From assembly GCA_037179385.1 (NCBI GenBank), contig CM074179.1, positions 186,001 through 250,000 on the forward strand: a DNA stretch of 64,000 bases, read 5' to 3'. Of the stretch, positions 34,098 to 45,599 are shown piece by piece (within the stretch, counting starts at the first letter, position 1; each line of letters begins with the position of its first letter). Origin of the DNA: Holothuria scabra (lineage: Eukaryota > Echinodermata > Holothuroidea > Aspidochirotida > Holothuriidae). Both the position numbers and the translations under genes were made by a program. The notes below the pieces were generated by a model that saw only the letters and a list, made by a program, of their open reading frames with translations, was not told the origin of the DNA and searched no databases.

Positions 34098-34705
34098 CTT
34101 TTTAAGTGCATTGAAACGGCACATACAAAACAAAAACTGAAACCGGATCGGGCAAAACCATAAACGCAAAACTATTTACAGACTGCTAAATCAAACAGAA
34201 AATTATGTTCATTACAGTAATAAGCTATATATACAGATATTTACAAAACTATGTACAGAAAATTATACACACAGATATTTACATACTATTTACAAGCCCC
34301 TTACATACCCACCCTATTACAAATTGACCACCACACGCCCCTCCCCCCCCCTCACCGAAACGAGTGGACCCCATCGCCTACCGAACGCCGACCTTGGCAA
34401 ACGTGCGTGCTTTTTAAGTGCATTGAAAAGGCACATACAAAACAAAAACTGAAACCGGATCGGGCAAAAACATAAACGCAAACTATTTACAGACTGCTAA
34501 ATCAAACAGAAAATTATGTTCATTACAGTAATAAGCTATATATACAGATATTTACAAAACTATGTACAGAAAATTATCCACACAGATATTTACATACTAT
34601 TTACAAGCCCCTTACATACCCACCCTATTACAAATTGACCACCACACGGCCCCCCTCACCGAAACGAGTGGACCCCATCGCCTACCGAACGCCGACCTTG
34701 GCAAA
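34098..34705 (-). repeat. Tandem duplication of a LINE 3' end (~312-bp period)
   Basis: The minus-strand tail from CTTTTTAAGTGCATTG through the ORF2 terminus (…CGAACGCCGACCTTGGCAAACG) occurs twice, at 34098-34403 and from 34410 onward, with near identity. The first copy stops inside ORF2; the second continues into it. Both units are preceded by GTGCG-like bases. Confidence 0.85.
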
Positions 34706-35516
34706 CGAACGAAGTCGGACTCAACCCTCAGCCTCACCTCCGCCTTCACCGATGCCAGGACGACGTCCGCAGGCTTCCCCATCCCCCTAAAAACAACGTT
34801 ACATCGGTCTCTCCATAAGGCCAGCTTTATGGAGGCCGAAGCAAAGGTAAGTATGCCCTGAATACTTGTATTGCATGGCGGGGGTGAAAGACCATACAAA
34901 GCATAGTCCCGGCCGACCGCCCATGTGTTGCCCATCGTCAAGCGATCAATCAGGACTTGGAACCATTCCCAAAGGAGGGCCACAAATTCACACTGCCAAA
35001 ACACATGTGACACACTTTCCCACCCTGTGCATCCAGTGCGTGGGCAAATTCCATCTCCAAGACGCCACCGAAGACGCTTGAGATTAGTAACAATCGCATC
35101 ATGTGCGATTCGCCACAACAGGTCTCGCCTGCGGTAATCTAATGATCTGCTGTGGACCACACGCCACACTTCCGACCCTGAAGCATAGTGATTGGATTGG
35201 ACCTGGCCAACCAATTCTTCAAAAACAGCCTGGTATAGGTCTCTTGCACTTAACTGCGAAACGTCCCCAACTCTAGATATAATTAGGAGCGTTTCTCTCA
35301 TTTGACTGTATGCTTCCGAGGGCCTCCAGCTGTGGGGTTCACTGTTGTTAAACAGGGAGGGAAAGAACCGACGGAATGATAATCCCCCCCAATAACGGAC
35401 AAAATAGGCAAAAGGCATTCTGCTGTCTACAGCACTATAAACACACTTGGTCAGGAGAAAACGGAGTTTGGAAGGAAAATGCACAAGGCCCAACCCACCA
35501 CGCCTAACATCCTGAT
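34612..35516 (-). pseudogene. LINE ORF2 C-terminal fragment (copy 7)
   Basis: This reads QDVRRGGLGLVHFPSKLRFL, RYWGGLSFRRFF, LDYRRRDLLWRIAHDAIVTN, then the CCHC cluster CPRTGCTGWESVSHVFWQC and WRDRCNVVFRG. It matches the region after RT in the 1147-residue protein (about residue 836 to the end). The frame is open for about 300 codons; the ancestral VVVNL end is shifted, adding a few residues. The 5' side joins an unrelated plus-strand scrap at 35517. No RT or endonuclease remains. Confidence 0.87.
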
Positions 35517-35706
35517 ATACTAAGCCGTTGAACTTGAGCCCAAGTTGAAAAGGTCGGCCTCTGGGGAGGTGCGTCTTTAAGTTCATGGCAGACGTTTTCG
35601 TTCCGTGTTCCTGTGTAGATGGTCAAAGTTAGCCGTTGTGTTTTTGTACGGCCGGTTTGGGTTGTCCTTATGTTGCAACGTGCTTGTTTCGATGTACGTA
35701 AAAAAA
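35517..35706 (+). repeat. ORF1 C-terminus fused to the ORF1-only type tail
   Basis: 35524-35571 encodes the ORF1 end (AVELEPKLKRSASGEV). It is followed at once by AGACGTTTTCGTTCCGTGTT, GTCCGGCCGG-like sequence and the terminus TTTCGATGTACGTAAAAAAA at 35689-35706. The same tail follows ORF1 in the element at 43405-45140. No ORF2 lies between them. Confidence 0.7.
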
Positions 35707-35833
35707 TCTGAGCAAAAAAATTATTACTGGTTTGGTAACAATAGGTCATCAGACTACATGCTAGCACGCTAGTGCTGTAGAGCTGCATGTTTCATTGTCA
35801 GTGTTTCCGTCAAGTCTCCTTGGTGGAATATTT

Positions 35834-36214
35834 GCTTCGAGAGTGAATGGTATGAACATTTCAGTTCTCCTTCATTTTTCTTTTACACAGAACTTGAGCA
35901 TTGGAGAAAGTGGGACTATACATACTGCAATGCAACCATCTTTGGTAGAGACAGCAGGCAACCAGGCTATGCAGTACACAAAACATTTTACACATATGGA
36001 GTATACTGTATGTTACTTCGAGAGTGAATGGTATGAACATTTCAGTGAAAGTGTACTTAATTCTCCTTCATTTTTCTTTTACACAGAACCTTAGCAATTG
36101 GAGAAAGTGGGACTATACATACTGCAAAGCAACCATCTTTTTTAGAGACAGCAGGCAACCAGGCTATGCAGTACATACAACATTTTACAACATATGGAGT
36201 ATACTGTATGTTAG
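35834..36214 (+). repeat. Tandem duplication, ~182-199 bp unit
   Basis: Unit 1 (35834-36015) and unit 2 (36016-36214) both begin CTTCGAGAGTGAATGGTATG and share CTCCTTCATTTTTCTTTTAC, GGAGAAAGTGGGACTATACA and CAGGCAACCAGGCTATGCAG. Unit 2 has a 17-bp insertion. Noncoding. Confidence 0.85.
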
Positions 36215-36878
36215 GCATGGAATGTAAAGTGTATGTGTTGAAAACCTATCTTGACTCCAATTTTACATGGAATGCGTGGTTACATGAACTATGTAAATAA
36301 AGTCTTTGGCCTGTAAAATATTTCATTGCAATTTCTGAAAAGAGAGATAGGCTGCACTTGACAATCATCTGATACCAGTACAACCAGTTGGTGCAATTGT
36401 GGTGTTTAATTAGAGAACAGTCTGAAATTATCATTGAACTGTGGTGATTGGTAAATACACTTGTCCTTCAATAAAGCAATATCTGGTACATATGGAGTTA
36501 CATTTTTAAACAAGGACCTACCAATTAAACTTCAAAGGAAAGGGTATAATTAATGAACTGGGAAAATATTTTTGAACTGCTGTAGAAGAAAAAAAAAACT
36601 GCTGTATAGCTGTTCACAGAAGAGATGCTTTCAACAATCAGTATTTTTTTTTTTTTGCTTAATAAAGCAAGCTGGTTTTTATGGGAACAATGAGTGAAAA
36701 TTATTAATAGAGGTGGTGTGATGTAATGTATGATGATTTAAACAATTGTAGAAGTCTTAGTATACAGCTTTCTGAAATTGATATTGAGAAATTGAGAAAT
36801 GTTTCCAGTTTTTACTGAGCTTGTTGAAACCTGCACTGTTTACATACAAATGTGGTATGATGATAGGAACTCACTGGT
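36215..36878. other. No gene recognised
   Basis: AT-rich noncoding sequence with A- and T-runs near 36590 and 36648. Confidence 0.45.
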
Positions 36879-36882
36879 TTAA

Positions 36883-37179
36883 AGACCCAGTACTCCCACC
36901 CCAAACAGTACCAGTTCTCCTAACCTTCTTACTGAAGCCCCTCCCACAACTGTCTGAAATTCATCCTCATCCAGACACAATTTCAGTTTATTGCTTCAGG
37001 GTGAGTGTAGAAAAACTCAATTTATATAATCAGAACACCCTCAGTACCATTCATGCTGTGTAATATAAGCTTTGGCACTCTGCATTGTTTGATTTAGCTG
37101 TCAATCAAAGAGCTGAGCCAATTGAGAATTCCGGTACCCGGGTACCAAAATTGTGGTTTGGGGTGATAGGTTTGTCCCT
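36883..37179 (+). mobile_element. Kolobok-type MITE, copy 2 (297 bp)
   Basis: TTAA at 36879-36882 and 37180-37183; ends AGACCCAG and, reversed, AGGGACAA. Homologous over its length to 14223-14521, including CTGTCTGAAATTCAT and AAAGAGCTGAGCCAATTGAG. Confidence 0.8.
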
Positions 37180-37183
37180 TTAA

Positions 37184-40171
37184 GGAACATTTTTGTGGAG
37201 GGTTGGGGGAGAAAGTATAGGGGGAGCTAATTGCAAATTATGGGTTATTTTCTCAGCACCCTTGTATAAATGTATACACAGCATGTCCTTATCACTACCC
37301 TCTGCAATATTTTTGTGTACGTGGATTTTTTGTGTGTTTGTGGGTAGGGTGATGGAAAAGAATCTGGCAAGTGTTGCACAACAGTGACAAGTGGAGAGAC
37401 ACTTAATACATTACCATCTGTAACTGAGCATCATTCTTACATGTGTCTGGGTGATCACTTCCGATTAGCAACAATCCCGTCATCACAGGTAAGGTAGTTG
37501 GAGGATTGTAACTACTGTAAGGCATAGCACATGCAGCCTGGTTACAAATCATTGCAGGTAAGCACCTGTAGAACTTGCATTACTACAGTCTAATTCTACA
37601 TTCCATAACCTCTTGGGACAGTGTAAACTCAGCCAAAGCCATACAAGTGGCAGGCTTATGCACATGGTTTCAGGGACAACTTAGTTTTGGGGACTGAGGG
37701 CTGTAGCAGCAGGGAATTGAGTACAGTATGAATCTGATCACATTTACTTCTTAACCTCTACTGTGCAATTACTAAGTTCCTGCAATGGGGGAAGCTAGAG
37801 AACATTTTTAAGGGGAGAGGGGGGGGGGTAGAGACATAGGGCTCCATAAAACTGGAATCAGACAGGCCACGCAGATAGAGTGTTTAATGTAAGTGATGTA
37901 AGGTTACAGGTGGGATTTAAAATTATGAATTGCTTCTCTGAGACAAGATGTTATTGTCCTTCCTTGTCCTGGGAAGGTAAAGACCTACCTCCTACATGAT
38001 ACATATTCTGACAGATTTGCAAAATAGCCATGTTACTCTCTCTCTCTCTCCCTCTGAGCTTGGATCACTGTTTCAGTAGGCTATGCATGTCTTGTCTTAT
38101 GCTGCTTGTTGTTTGAAACTGCCAGCAATCAGTAAAAGGAGGAATGAAAATTATCAGACTCAAATTAAACACATGTTTGTAGTGAATTAAGTGTCATGCC
38201 TGGTTAGTGCTGCTGGCTGTATGAAAGAATCACCGTGGTCAGTACTCTACAAGGTGGCTGGCTATTTCTACCTCATCACAAAGGGTATATTGTTCCCATG
38301 CCTCATAGGTCCCACCACTTTCATATATTCCATCTCGTTTTGGTCCCGTCTCAAAAGTCCCATGTCTCACTGCCCCTCAACCAATCAACTTATTGGGATT
38401 ATAGGGGTTTGGGTTAGATATATGGTTATTGGGCATGCACCTAAAAATATGAGGGGAACAATGACATGGGGAACCAATGCATATCACAGGTAACAAAACT
38501 ATATTAGATTAACAAGGCCACCATGTGGGTAGCTCACATGTAGGGATATTAACTGGGCAGCTGACCAATATTCTCCCCACATATCAGTTGTTTGCCCCAG
38601 AGCTCTCTCATATCAGTGAAGTGGGCTATCATATAAAGGCCACTTATTAATCCCAGGTGAAATTGGCCCACATGAAAAGAGTAAACATCCATTGGTGCAG
38701 CTGCAGAGGAGCCAACCCGGGCATGCATTATTCGTCCTCCTTCCCAAGATTTTGACCTGTGTCCCTCCCGAACTTAGGTCAGTTAAGAATTGAGTACACA
38801 GAAAAAAATAAATAATATACCTCATCAGATTTAATTTTTCATACTGAGATATATCCTTGCAAGCTTTCGGGTTTTGCCCCCCACCCCCCCCCCCGACATG
38901 CCTATCTCCAGCCTAAATGGGAATGAACGCTTTGGGATCTGTATTCTGTTTGGATCTGTGCCCAAAATTTTTGCCCCCAACACTTTCCTGTGCCCTTTAT
39001 TTGTCCCCACCCCATCCAGTTTTGACAGTCTGGCACCACTGCTGCCAGTGCATGGCATTGCCACGGGGGGAGGGGGGGGGGGGTCAGAACCTTGCAATGC
39101 AAAAAACACCTATGATAGCAGTTTTTCTCCCTATTCTCCCCTCATTTCGTGCCCCATGACACCAACCCCCTCCCCGATGACACAATCCTGGCTATGGGCG
39201 TGACTGTTGCTACAGTAGTATCAAGGATGAGGGACCATTGACGGAGAAGTAAAGAGATAAGACTTTAGACATATCCCCTTCATCCTTCATCCAGGAAATA
39301 ACGGCATATTCTTCTCCTACCCATTTGACTTATCTGTCTGTAATCTCGTAATCTCAGTTGAGTTTTTTTTTCTAAAAGTCCCCACAACTCTCTGGCGAAG
39401 AGCCATGGGGAGAAGAAAACCAAACAATTACTCCCGGAGGAGTTCTGCTCCCTTAAGGAGCTTAACGTCCCAAATGAACAAGTACGCCCTCCATAGGGCA
39501 AACACTGAGTGGTCCTGCTCTAGACTGGCTTAATAGAACAGAAGCCACAACCTCAGTTGAGTACTTGTGGGGCTGAATTGATTCAGACGGTTTCGTTCGT
39601 TGCAATACTGTTCATTTTTTTTTTTTTTTTTTTTTTTGTAGCCTACGATCGTATTTGACAATAACAGTGCAATGCTTGGTGTCTGTAATCAATTCGCATA
39701 ATTGCTTCAAGTACTAATTCAATGTGTTACGTCGCTTTAAACTCCGATTTCGTGCCCGCAGGATAGATCGAATTGTCACATACATTGTAACACTTATTTT
39801 ACATCATGCAAAATTCCCATTTTAGAAGTATTCCACTAAGGTACGGGCTCAAAAACATTACGTTTCCTGGCACGCCTCAATGGAAGACGATACTACTTTT
39901 CAAGGTTATAAAGAACGATCGTATTTTCGATTTACCATGAGAGATATCAATTTGTTTAAATATTTAATTATTATGGGTATGATCAGGGTCTTTAATATTA
40001 TTCACTCGCGTTTCTGTACAAACCTTCAATTGGGCGATACTAAAGTTTGTGTTTGAGAATGCTGATTGGTTGGTAGTGCTCATACAGTTTAAAGATCAAT
40101 AATAATTAGCCTCATTAGTATGACGTCATTGAAACCAATTGTCCCAAGTCTCTCGTTGAGAAACGATACAA
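37184..40171. other. No gene recognised
   Basis: Nearly 3 kb with no supported coding region. It holds a CT-rich run near 38040, C- and G-runs at 38880-38893 and 39063-39083 and a T-run at 39618-39639. Short Pro/Ser-rich frames around 38874-39203 are products of the G/C runs. Confidence 0.45.
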
Positions 40172-41275
40172 TTAATAGACCGATAGGAAAATACGATATT
40201 CTGTAGTATGCTGCAGTAGGGAGATTTTGTAGAGGAAGTTGTCAGCTCCCCGCGGAACACTCACGAAAGGCTTGGCCAAGTCTAAAGTTTTTTTGACTAG
40301 GGTGGAGGAAGAAAGTTTAGAAGTAAATTGTTTCCATGACTCCCGCTTATTGGCTTTGATCACGCGCCATGCTCTAGCGCGGGCATTGAGATAATTCCTA
40401 AGATTAACATGATTAGGGTACTTCTTAAAAACACTAAGTGCCTTTTTGCGATTTTTGATCGCTTTTTCACAATCCGTGTTGAACCACGGCTTGTGCTTAC
40501 TGCGTGGATTTGCAGAGGACTTAGGGATGGTTCTAATAGCAGCATTCACCAAAAGTTGTGTGAAGTGAGAGATCTGGTCCTCACCACCATTAAAGGCATC
40601 TTTGACGATTGTGCTTCTGCAAAGTTTGTCAAATTCAGACCAGTCCCCTTTTTGGAGTTGCCACCTAGGGACGTCGGGCATTGGGTGGACAATATCGATT
40701 AAAACTGGGTAGTGATCACTTCCACATTGGTCATTGTGTACTCTCCACTGAAGATCCATCAGGACTGCAGCGGAGCAGATCGAGAGATAAATTGCTGAGC
40801 GAGAACCAAAGGCCGGATGAATGTAGGTATAAGATCCATCATTCAACAAGCATAGATCCGAGGGAGCAATCATGGACTCAATCAATCCACCCATCTGGTT
40901 GATGTATTTACAGCCCCACATTTCACTGTGTGCATTAAAATCTTTTCACCAGGAGTAGAAAGGGCGTGGGCAATTGGTAAACTAGCATTTCCAGAGCATC
41001 TTGTTTCACGCTATGCCTCGGTGGGATGTACACCGAGCACACGGTGATGGTGCGGTGAAGTGTAGCACGAATTGCCACAGCTTGCAAATTAGTGTTGAGA
41101 TGAATAGCGGAGTGTCGAACAGTTTTTTTATGTAATATTGATGATCCCCCAATTGCCCTATTGTCAACCTGGAACACAACTGTTCTGTTATACATGTCAT
41201 ACCCTTTAAATGAGATGTGGTCAATGTCCCGAAGAAAAGTGATCTCCTTGTAATTCGGTTTAAGTCCTCTTCAAT
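40172..41275 (-). pseudogene. I-group LINE ORF2, endonuclease and linker, broken
   Basis: Reading from about 41275: a decayed start, then FLRDIDHISFKGYDMYNRT, AIGGSSILHKKTVRHSAI, ITVCSVYIPPRHSVKQDAL, then LLLG followed by a frame slip at the GDFNAHSEMWG block (about 40925-40945). From 40921: SYTYIHPAFGSRSAIYLSIC, the terminal CGSDHYPVLIDI motif, then the linker KHKPWFNTDCEKAIKNRKKA and ANKRESWKQFTSKLSS. It ends before RT. The APE endonuclease motifs are clear; the frame slip and missing RT make it inactive. A related linker piece lies at 54573-54775. Confidence 0.85.
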
Positions 41276-41339
41276 TCTATTGTATTATATAGCTGCAGGC
41301 CTCCCGAGGGTCATCCTTTGGAAATCTGCGGCTCCTTAC

Positions 41340-42470
41340 TAGAGATGGTGGAGCTCCCTGACCCAGGCCAAGTGTCCCTGCCACCGAGCTCCATCAGCTC
41401 TCCTCCCTCTCTCCCCTCTAAAAAGTTGAATAGGGTCATCCGACCCTTTGTTCTGTTTTGTCTGCAGTTTTATCCTAGGTGTGTTCTTAACTCGTGGTGT
41501 TTCTGTCTTTTCTTTCAGTTCTTTTATTTTCGTTGGTTTTGGTGGTGGATTAGGTTTCTTTTGTGAAGTTGTAGGTGTTTGTTGTGCAACATTTGCCAGT
41601 GCTGTCATCGTCTGTATGGTCTTGGTTTTTGAAGAGTAGACTGATTGGATGGTTTTGTGAAATGGTCCGACGTGGGTTTCGGGAAGCTGCTGCCTCTGTT
41701 TCAGGTCATATCTGTTTGTGTCGCCGTGGAAACCTTTGTTGTTTTCAAAGCCCCAGCATAGCTTTTGAGCTGGGACTATTGAGAACGAAATGTATCTCTC
41801 GCCTCTTTTTATGTCGTGTTACTTGAGGCTTTAATTTTCTGAATTTGTTTCTCTTCTGACATTTGCCGGATGACAACCCTGGCAATTGACGCAGCGAGGT
41901 GGCCCCTCACATGTCTCACCGCAGTGTCCCTCACTCCCACATTTCTCGCAGACTGCTGGCCTGCTACAGTTGGATTTAAAATGGTCGTATCGCTGCAAAT
42001 AAAGCATCTGACCTGCAGAAAGGCAATCTTCAGTGTCTGGGGTAGTACAGGTGTATTTAATGTTACAATGAAGGTGCCGGTGGGTTTCCGGACACCTTCT
42101 CTCAGCAATGTGATACTGTGAATGTGGCTTATGTGTTGTGATGCCAGGTTAGCAAGAATCTCCTCGTCAGAGCAGTTTCATATCCTGGCTCTTGATCACT
42201 CCGGTGAGGGGTCACCTGCACAGGGACATCCACGAACACCTTCGTTGCAAGTAAATTGTTGGCCTGGGTAGCGCAGCTGACCTCGACAAGGTGATCTCCA
42301 GATCGAATGCCTTTGTGTACAGCAAAGGGTGAAAGGTTCTGGAGTGTCTTGTCGCCGCCATTACTGGAGACGACAAGAAACGTAGGTCATACGGGAGTGA
42401 CCTCTGGAAGTCGCTTCTGAAACGTTTGCCTGCTTGTTTTTTTTTTTTTTTTCTTGTTTGAAGAATCCAT
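41340..42470 (-). pseudogene. I-group LINE ORF1 (gag-like, zinc knuckles)
   Basis: The start at 42470 gives MDSSNKKKK (an A-run near 42440), then HKGIRSGDHLVEVSCATQAN and VFVDVPVQVTPH. A stop and slips follow. VRKPTGTFIVTLNTPVLPQT is open at about 42110-42030, and in another frame the zinc knuckles CSRPAVCEKCGSEGHCGETC and CVNCQGCHPA follow (about 41970-41870). The C-terminal Lys/Pro-rich tail is at 41608-41339. Such proteins bind the LINE RNA. At least three frame breaks; not functional. Confidence 0.78.
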
Positions 42471-43008
42471 AGTGCAAAAATAAAAAATCATCACCGGTGC
42501 TCCCCACCCACCATGGAGCCCACCAAGGGGACATCAAAGGTCAGTGGAACAATACATAACAAACCGATGCCAGGGATACACTAGCGATATACTCCAGGCC
42601 ATGTATGAAGCAGTAACCCCGATTGACCTGATTAAGCAGCCGCTTTCTGAGAAAAACACTTTCCTGTAGCATACAATTTCACTTGGTAAGAAGGAGACGT
42701 GAGAAGTTAGTTCAGTATTAATTGGCAGTAAGTTGGAGAGCAGTAAAGTGAAGATCTCAAGGCAAGACGCCACCAGCCGATTGATTGAACCAGGCCTAGT
42801 CAACCTCCCGACTAGGTGAAGTTGAGGCCAAAGTGGTGTGTTGCAAGTACCAAACCGCAGTCATGGCCTTCACTCAACCACCAGGACCCTCTCCTCCACC
42901 GTGACGGGTCGCAACTCACGGCAAAAAAGTCGTCCCTGTTAGTCGCCTCTTACGACAGGCTGGGAAAGCAGCGGGCCTCTTCTACATCCCCAACCCGCGG
43001 GGGGAGCC
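42471..43008 (-). other. Leader of the I-group LINE
   Basis: On the minus strand it starts GGCTCCCCCCGCGGGTTGGG and contains CAGCCTGTCGTAAGAGGCGA, which I recognise as a recurring leader motif of I-like LINEs. It leads directly to the ORF1 start at 42470. No open frame. Confidence 0.55.
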
Positions 43009-43404
43009 TAGGTTGCAAATTACTTGCTGCAGTACAGCTCTGTGCTTGCTGTGTCTACGCTACATAACAGATGGTAGTGAATTATTCATCGAAGACAAAA
43101 TCTATGCATGTGCGTTCGCGCCAGTGCTTCCATTTAGTTGACTTACGTACCAAATTTTTCAAGGATTTTTATATACGGGAATGAGATGATGTTTTTGTAG
43201 CCTGAATCAAATAACAATTCTTTGAACTTGATTTAGGCCCGAAAATTTATCGTTGTTTAGCAACGAAACATAACACACATCAGTGGAAGAACTGTACTGT
43301 TTCCGTGATAAGATTTACTCTGTACACCTTTGGCAAGTTTCCAAAAACCAGTAAGGCGCGCAACAAACACAAGGGATTGACTTTGTAAAGGCAGAAACTT
43401 CAGG
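43009..43404. other. No gene recognised
   Basis: Spacer between the I-group LINE and the ORF1-only element; nothing identifiable. Confidence 0.45.
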
Positions 43405-45140
43405 TTTTGTTGGGTTCCCTGTTTTGTGTACTTGCTAGAGTGTTAAGGCTTTCCTCTGGTGCTGTGTGTGGCCTAGAGCCACATACCCATCGCTGCTATG
43501 CCCGTGTGTAGCGATAGCAGCATTGTTAAGTTGGAGTGTAGGTCGGGGGTGAACGTTACACCCAGCAAGTTTTTACGTTGTAGAAGAACAAAGGAGTTGA
43601 TGTTAGGGAAATCGAGATGTTGCAGGCACTTAAGGCCCGCAACACGTACGACCTAAAGTTCAGGTCGCAGCCCTCATGAAGGGTGTTTCAAACTTGAGGG
43701 GAATTGAAGGGCTCACTGTCACACCATATGATCGCTCAGTGGTGGTGACAGTGTTGTACCTGAACTTTGAGGTCGATCAGGGCCTGGTTGCAAGGGTTCT
43801 TGGGCAGTACGCAACTGTCTCAGATATGTGGTGGTGCAAATATGGGGAAGGTGAGATGCAGGGTATCCTTAATGGCAGGTGACAGTTCCGTGTGGGCTTG
43901 AAAAGGGACATTCCGTCCTTCCTCTTCATGGGGGGTTCGAAGGCTCACATTAGGTATTTGGGGCAGCACGGTACCTGTTTTAAATGCGGAGTGGAGGGGC
44001 ACGAAGCCAAGTCGTGTCCCAATAGACGCTGTGGCAGATGTTTGGAGTTGGGGCATGGCAAGGCTGAGTGTCCCAATGGGGTGCGTTGCAACCTTTGTGG
44101 GGAGGAGGGACATGTGTTTGGTGCCTGCCCTTCATCATACTCTGCTCATGCCCGTGGGGATGCAGGGCCGGCACCAGAACCCGTGCAATCAGCTCCTGAT
44201 TTTTCCACTCAGGAACTGGAGGAGGCAGCACATGAGGTGGAGCAGGATTTTTTTGCCTCTAAGAGGAGTGAGGGTAGCTGTGGTGGTGTTCAGGTTGAGT
44301 CTTCACCGTCCTCCCCACTGACATCTGGGGAGGATGAAGTGATGATGGTTGAGGAGGACCTTCGGCTCTCCTCAGATTTCGACTCTGGAGATGGTGGAGA
44401 GCATGTCTCAGAGCCTCCTTCCAGGGATCCACCATCAGAGGAGGGCTGGTTTGATTTTTGTGAGGGTGGGGCTCCGGAGCCTTCACCAAAGAGGTCGATT
44501 GGTGATCTCTCTGGGGATGACCATTCTTGGCCACCTATACCGAGCCCAAGGAGTAAAGTGGTCAAGCCCCAGGTAGATACGTAGAGAAGTGGTACCTCGT
44601 GATTTGGCCTCCAGGGGTAGGGTGAGTTGTTCTTGATTTGTTTTGGAGGTTGGTGTCGGGTGGTAAGTTTGGCGGGTTGTTCGGGTGTTGGGGTGGGGTT
44701 TGGTGCGTTTACGTTCATGACAGTGTTTCTGTGTGGATGGTCGTGGTTAGCCTTTGTGTTATTGTGCTCTCGTAGATCGTGCTGAATTTGGCACTCTGCA
44801 TTGTGCTGCTCCGAGCTAGCTAGCTAGCTAACACTGTACTATACTATCGTTGTGACGGACGTTTTCGTTCCGTGTTTTGTAGCGGCGTTTCAAATAAATG
44901 GACATTGTACATAGTTTTAGTTAACTGTAATTGGGGTTCGTGATTGGTTTTGTTCTGTGTTGATCTTGTGTCGGGTGGTGAGTTTGGGTGTTGGGGTGGT
45001 GTTTGGTGCCTCTTTTAGTTCATGACAGACGTTTTCGTTCTGTGTTCCTGTGTAGATGGTCGTGGTTAGCCGTTGTGTTTTTGTCCGGCCGGTTTGGGTT
45101 GTCCTTTTGTTGCAACGTGCTTGTTTCGATGTACGTAAAA
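43405..45140 (+). mobile_element. ORF1-only Tx1-like derivative (HAL1-like)
   Basis: A leader homologous to the LINE 5' UTR (from TTGTTGGGTTCCCT at 43408) is followed by a complete-length ORF1 (43498-44583), then about 550 bp of noncoding tail ending TTTCGATGTACGTAAAAAAA. ORF2 is absent altogether. In the tail, 44770-44815 is a piece of the LINE leader (GATCGTGCTGAATTTGGCAC), and GTCGGGTGGT...GTTGGGG and GACGTTTTCGTTC segments occur twice, so the tail was assembled by duplication or template switching. The same tail occurs at 35571-35706 and, in part, inverted at 5166-5345. Known parallel: mammalian HAL1 keeps only ORF1 of L1. Confidence 0.72.
43498..44583 (+). pseudogene. ORF1 (gag-like) of the ORF1-only element
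   Basis: The start at 43498 gives MPVCSDSSIVKLECRSGVN. The frame slips before position 43676, where MKGVSNLRGIEGLTVTPYDR and VLYLNFEVDQGLVARVLGQY resume. A TGA at about 43880 replaces the usual KRQFRM region (NGR-stop-QFRV). Downstream the frame is open to TAG at 44581-44583: FMGGSKAHIRYLGQHGTC, knuckles CFKCGVEGHEAKSC, CGRCLELGHGKAEC and CNLCGEEGHVFGAC, then an acidic tail ending PQVDT. Full length would be about 362 residues, like other ORF1 copies. Defective now. Confidence 0.85.
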
Positions 45141-45516
45141 AAAATATTTTGTGGAAAAACGAACGTACATAAACGTACGTGCACATTCCATATGGTCTGG
45201 AGCAGGACCGTCTAGCCATGTACATACGTGCGTCTGAGCTTAAGCTGTAGACAGTGTCTCCGATCAGTACGTTCACTACGTATCGTAATATACAGTAGAA
45301 AGATCGAGACGTGAAGTTGTTTACTGATATTGCCGAGATACTTGCCAAATCGACTTTCCAGCAGAATTGAACTTAGTGGAAGCCACTGGCCACAGACAGG
45401 TAAAAAATTGTTAGATCATCGAGGTCTGAAGATTTATTCTGTACTGAATATTTTTTTTTTTTTTATTTTGGAGGGAAATTATTCATTTTGATTGTACTGT
45501 TAGTCTTATCTAGTTT
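45141..45516. other. No gene recognised
   Basis: Spacer with a T-run near 45450 and palindromic CGTACATAAACGTACG-type words near 45160. Confidence 0.4.
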
Positions 45517-45580
45517 TAGGCCTATGCCACAGGTTGTCCAAGGCCTAACGTTAGCTTGGACAACCTGTGGCCTAGGCCTA
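45517..45580. repeat. Near-perfect 26-bp hairpin
   Basis: The left arm TAGGCCTATGCCACAGGTTG + TCCAAG (45517-45542) and right arm CTTGGA + CAACCTGTGGCCTAGGCCTA (45555-45580) pair with a single mismatch around a 12-nt loop, GCCTAACGTTAG. It could be a small palindromic element or a cruciform-forming site. Confidence 0.85.
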
Positions 45581-45599
45581 TGTGTTAGCAGTTAGCGAG

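Larger units (their letters stand above)
40172..43008 (-). mobile_element. I-group (I/Jockey-like) LINE, 3'-truncated
   Basis: A second LINE family, on the minus strand: a leader (43008-42471) with CTGTCGTAAGAGGCGACTAA, ORF1 (42470 to about 41340) with CCHC motifs, and the endonuclease part of ORF2 (about 41275-40172). It stops before the RT, which is unusual for normal 5' truncation and implies a later deletion or 3' loss. Family assignment is from motif style. Confidence 0.78.
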
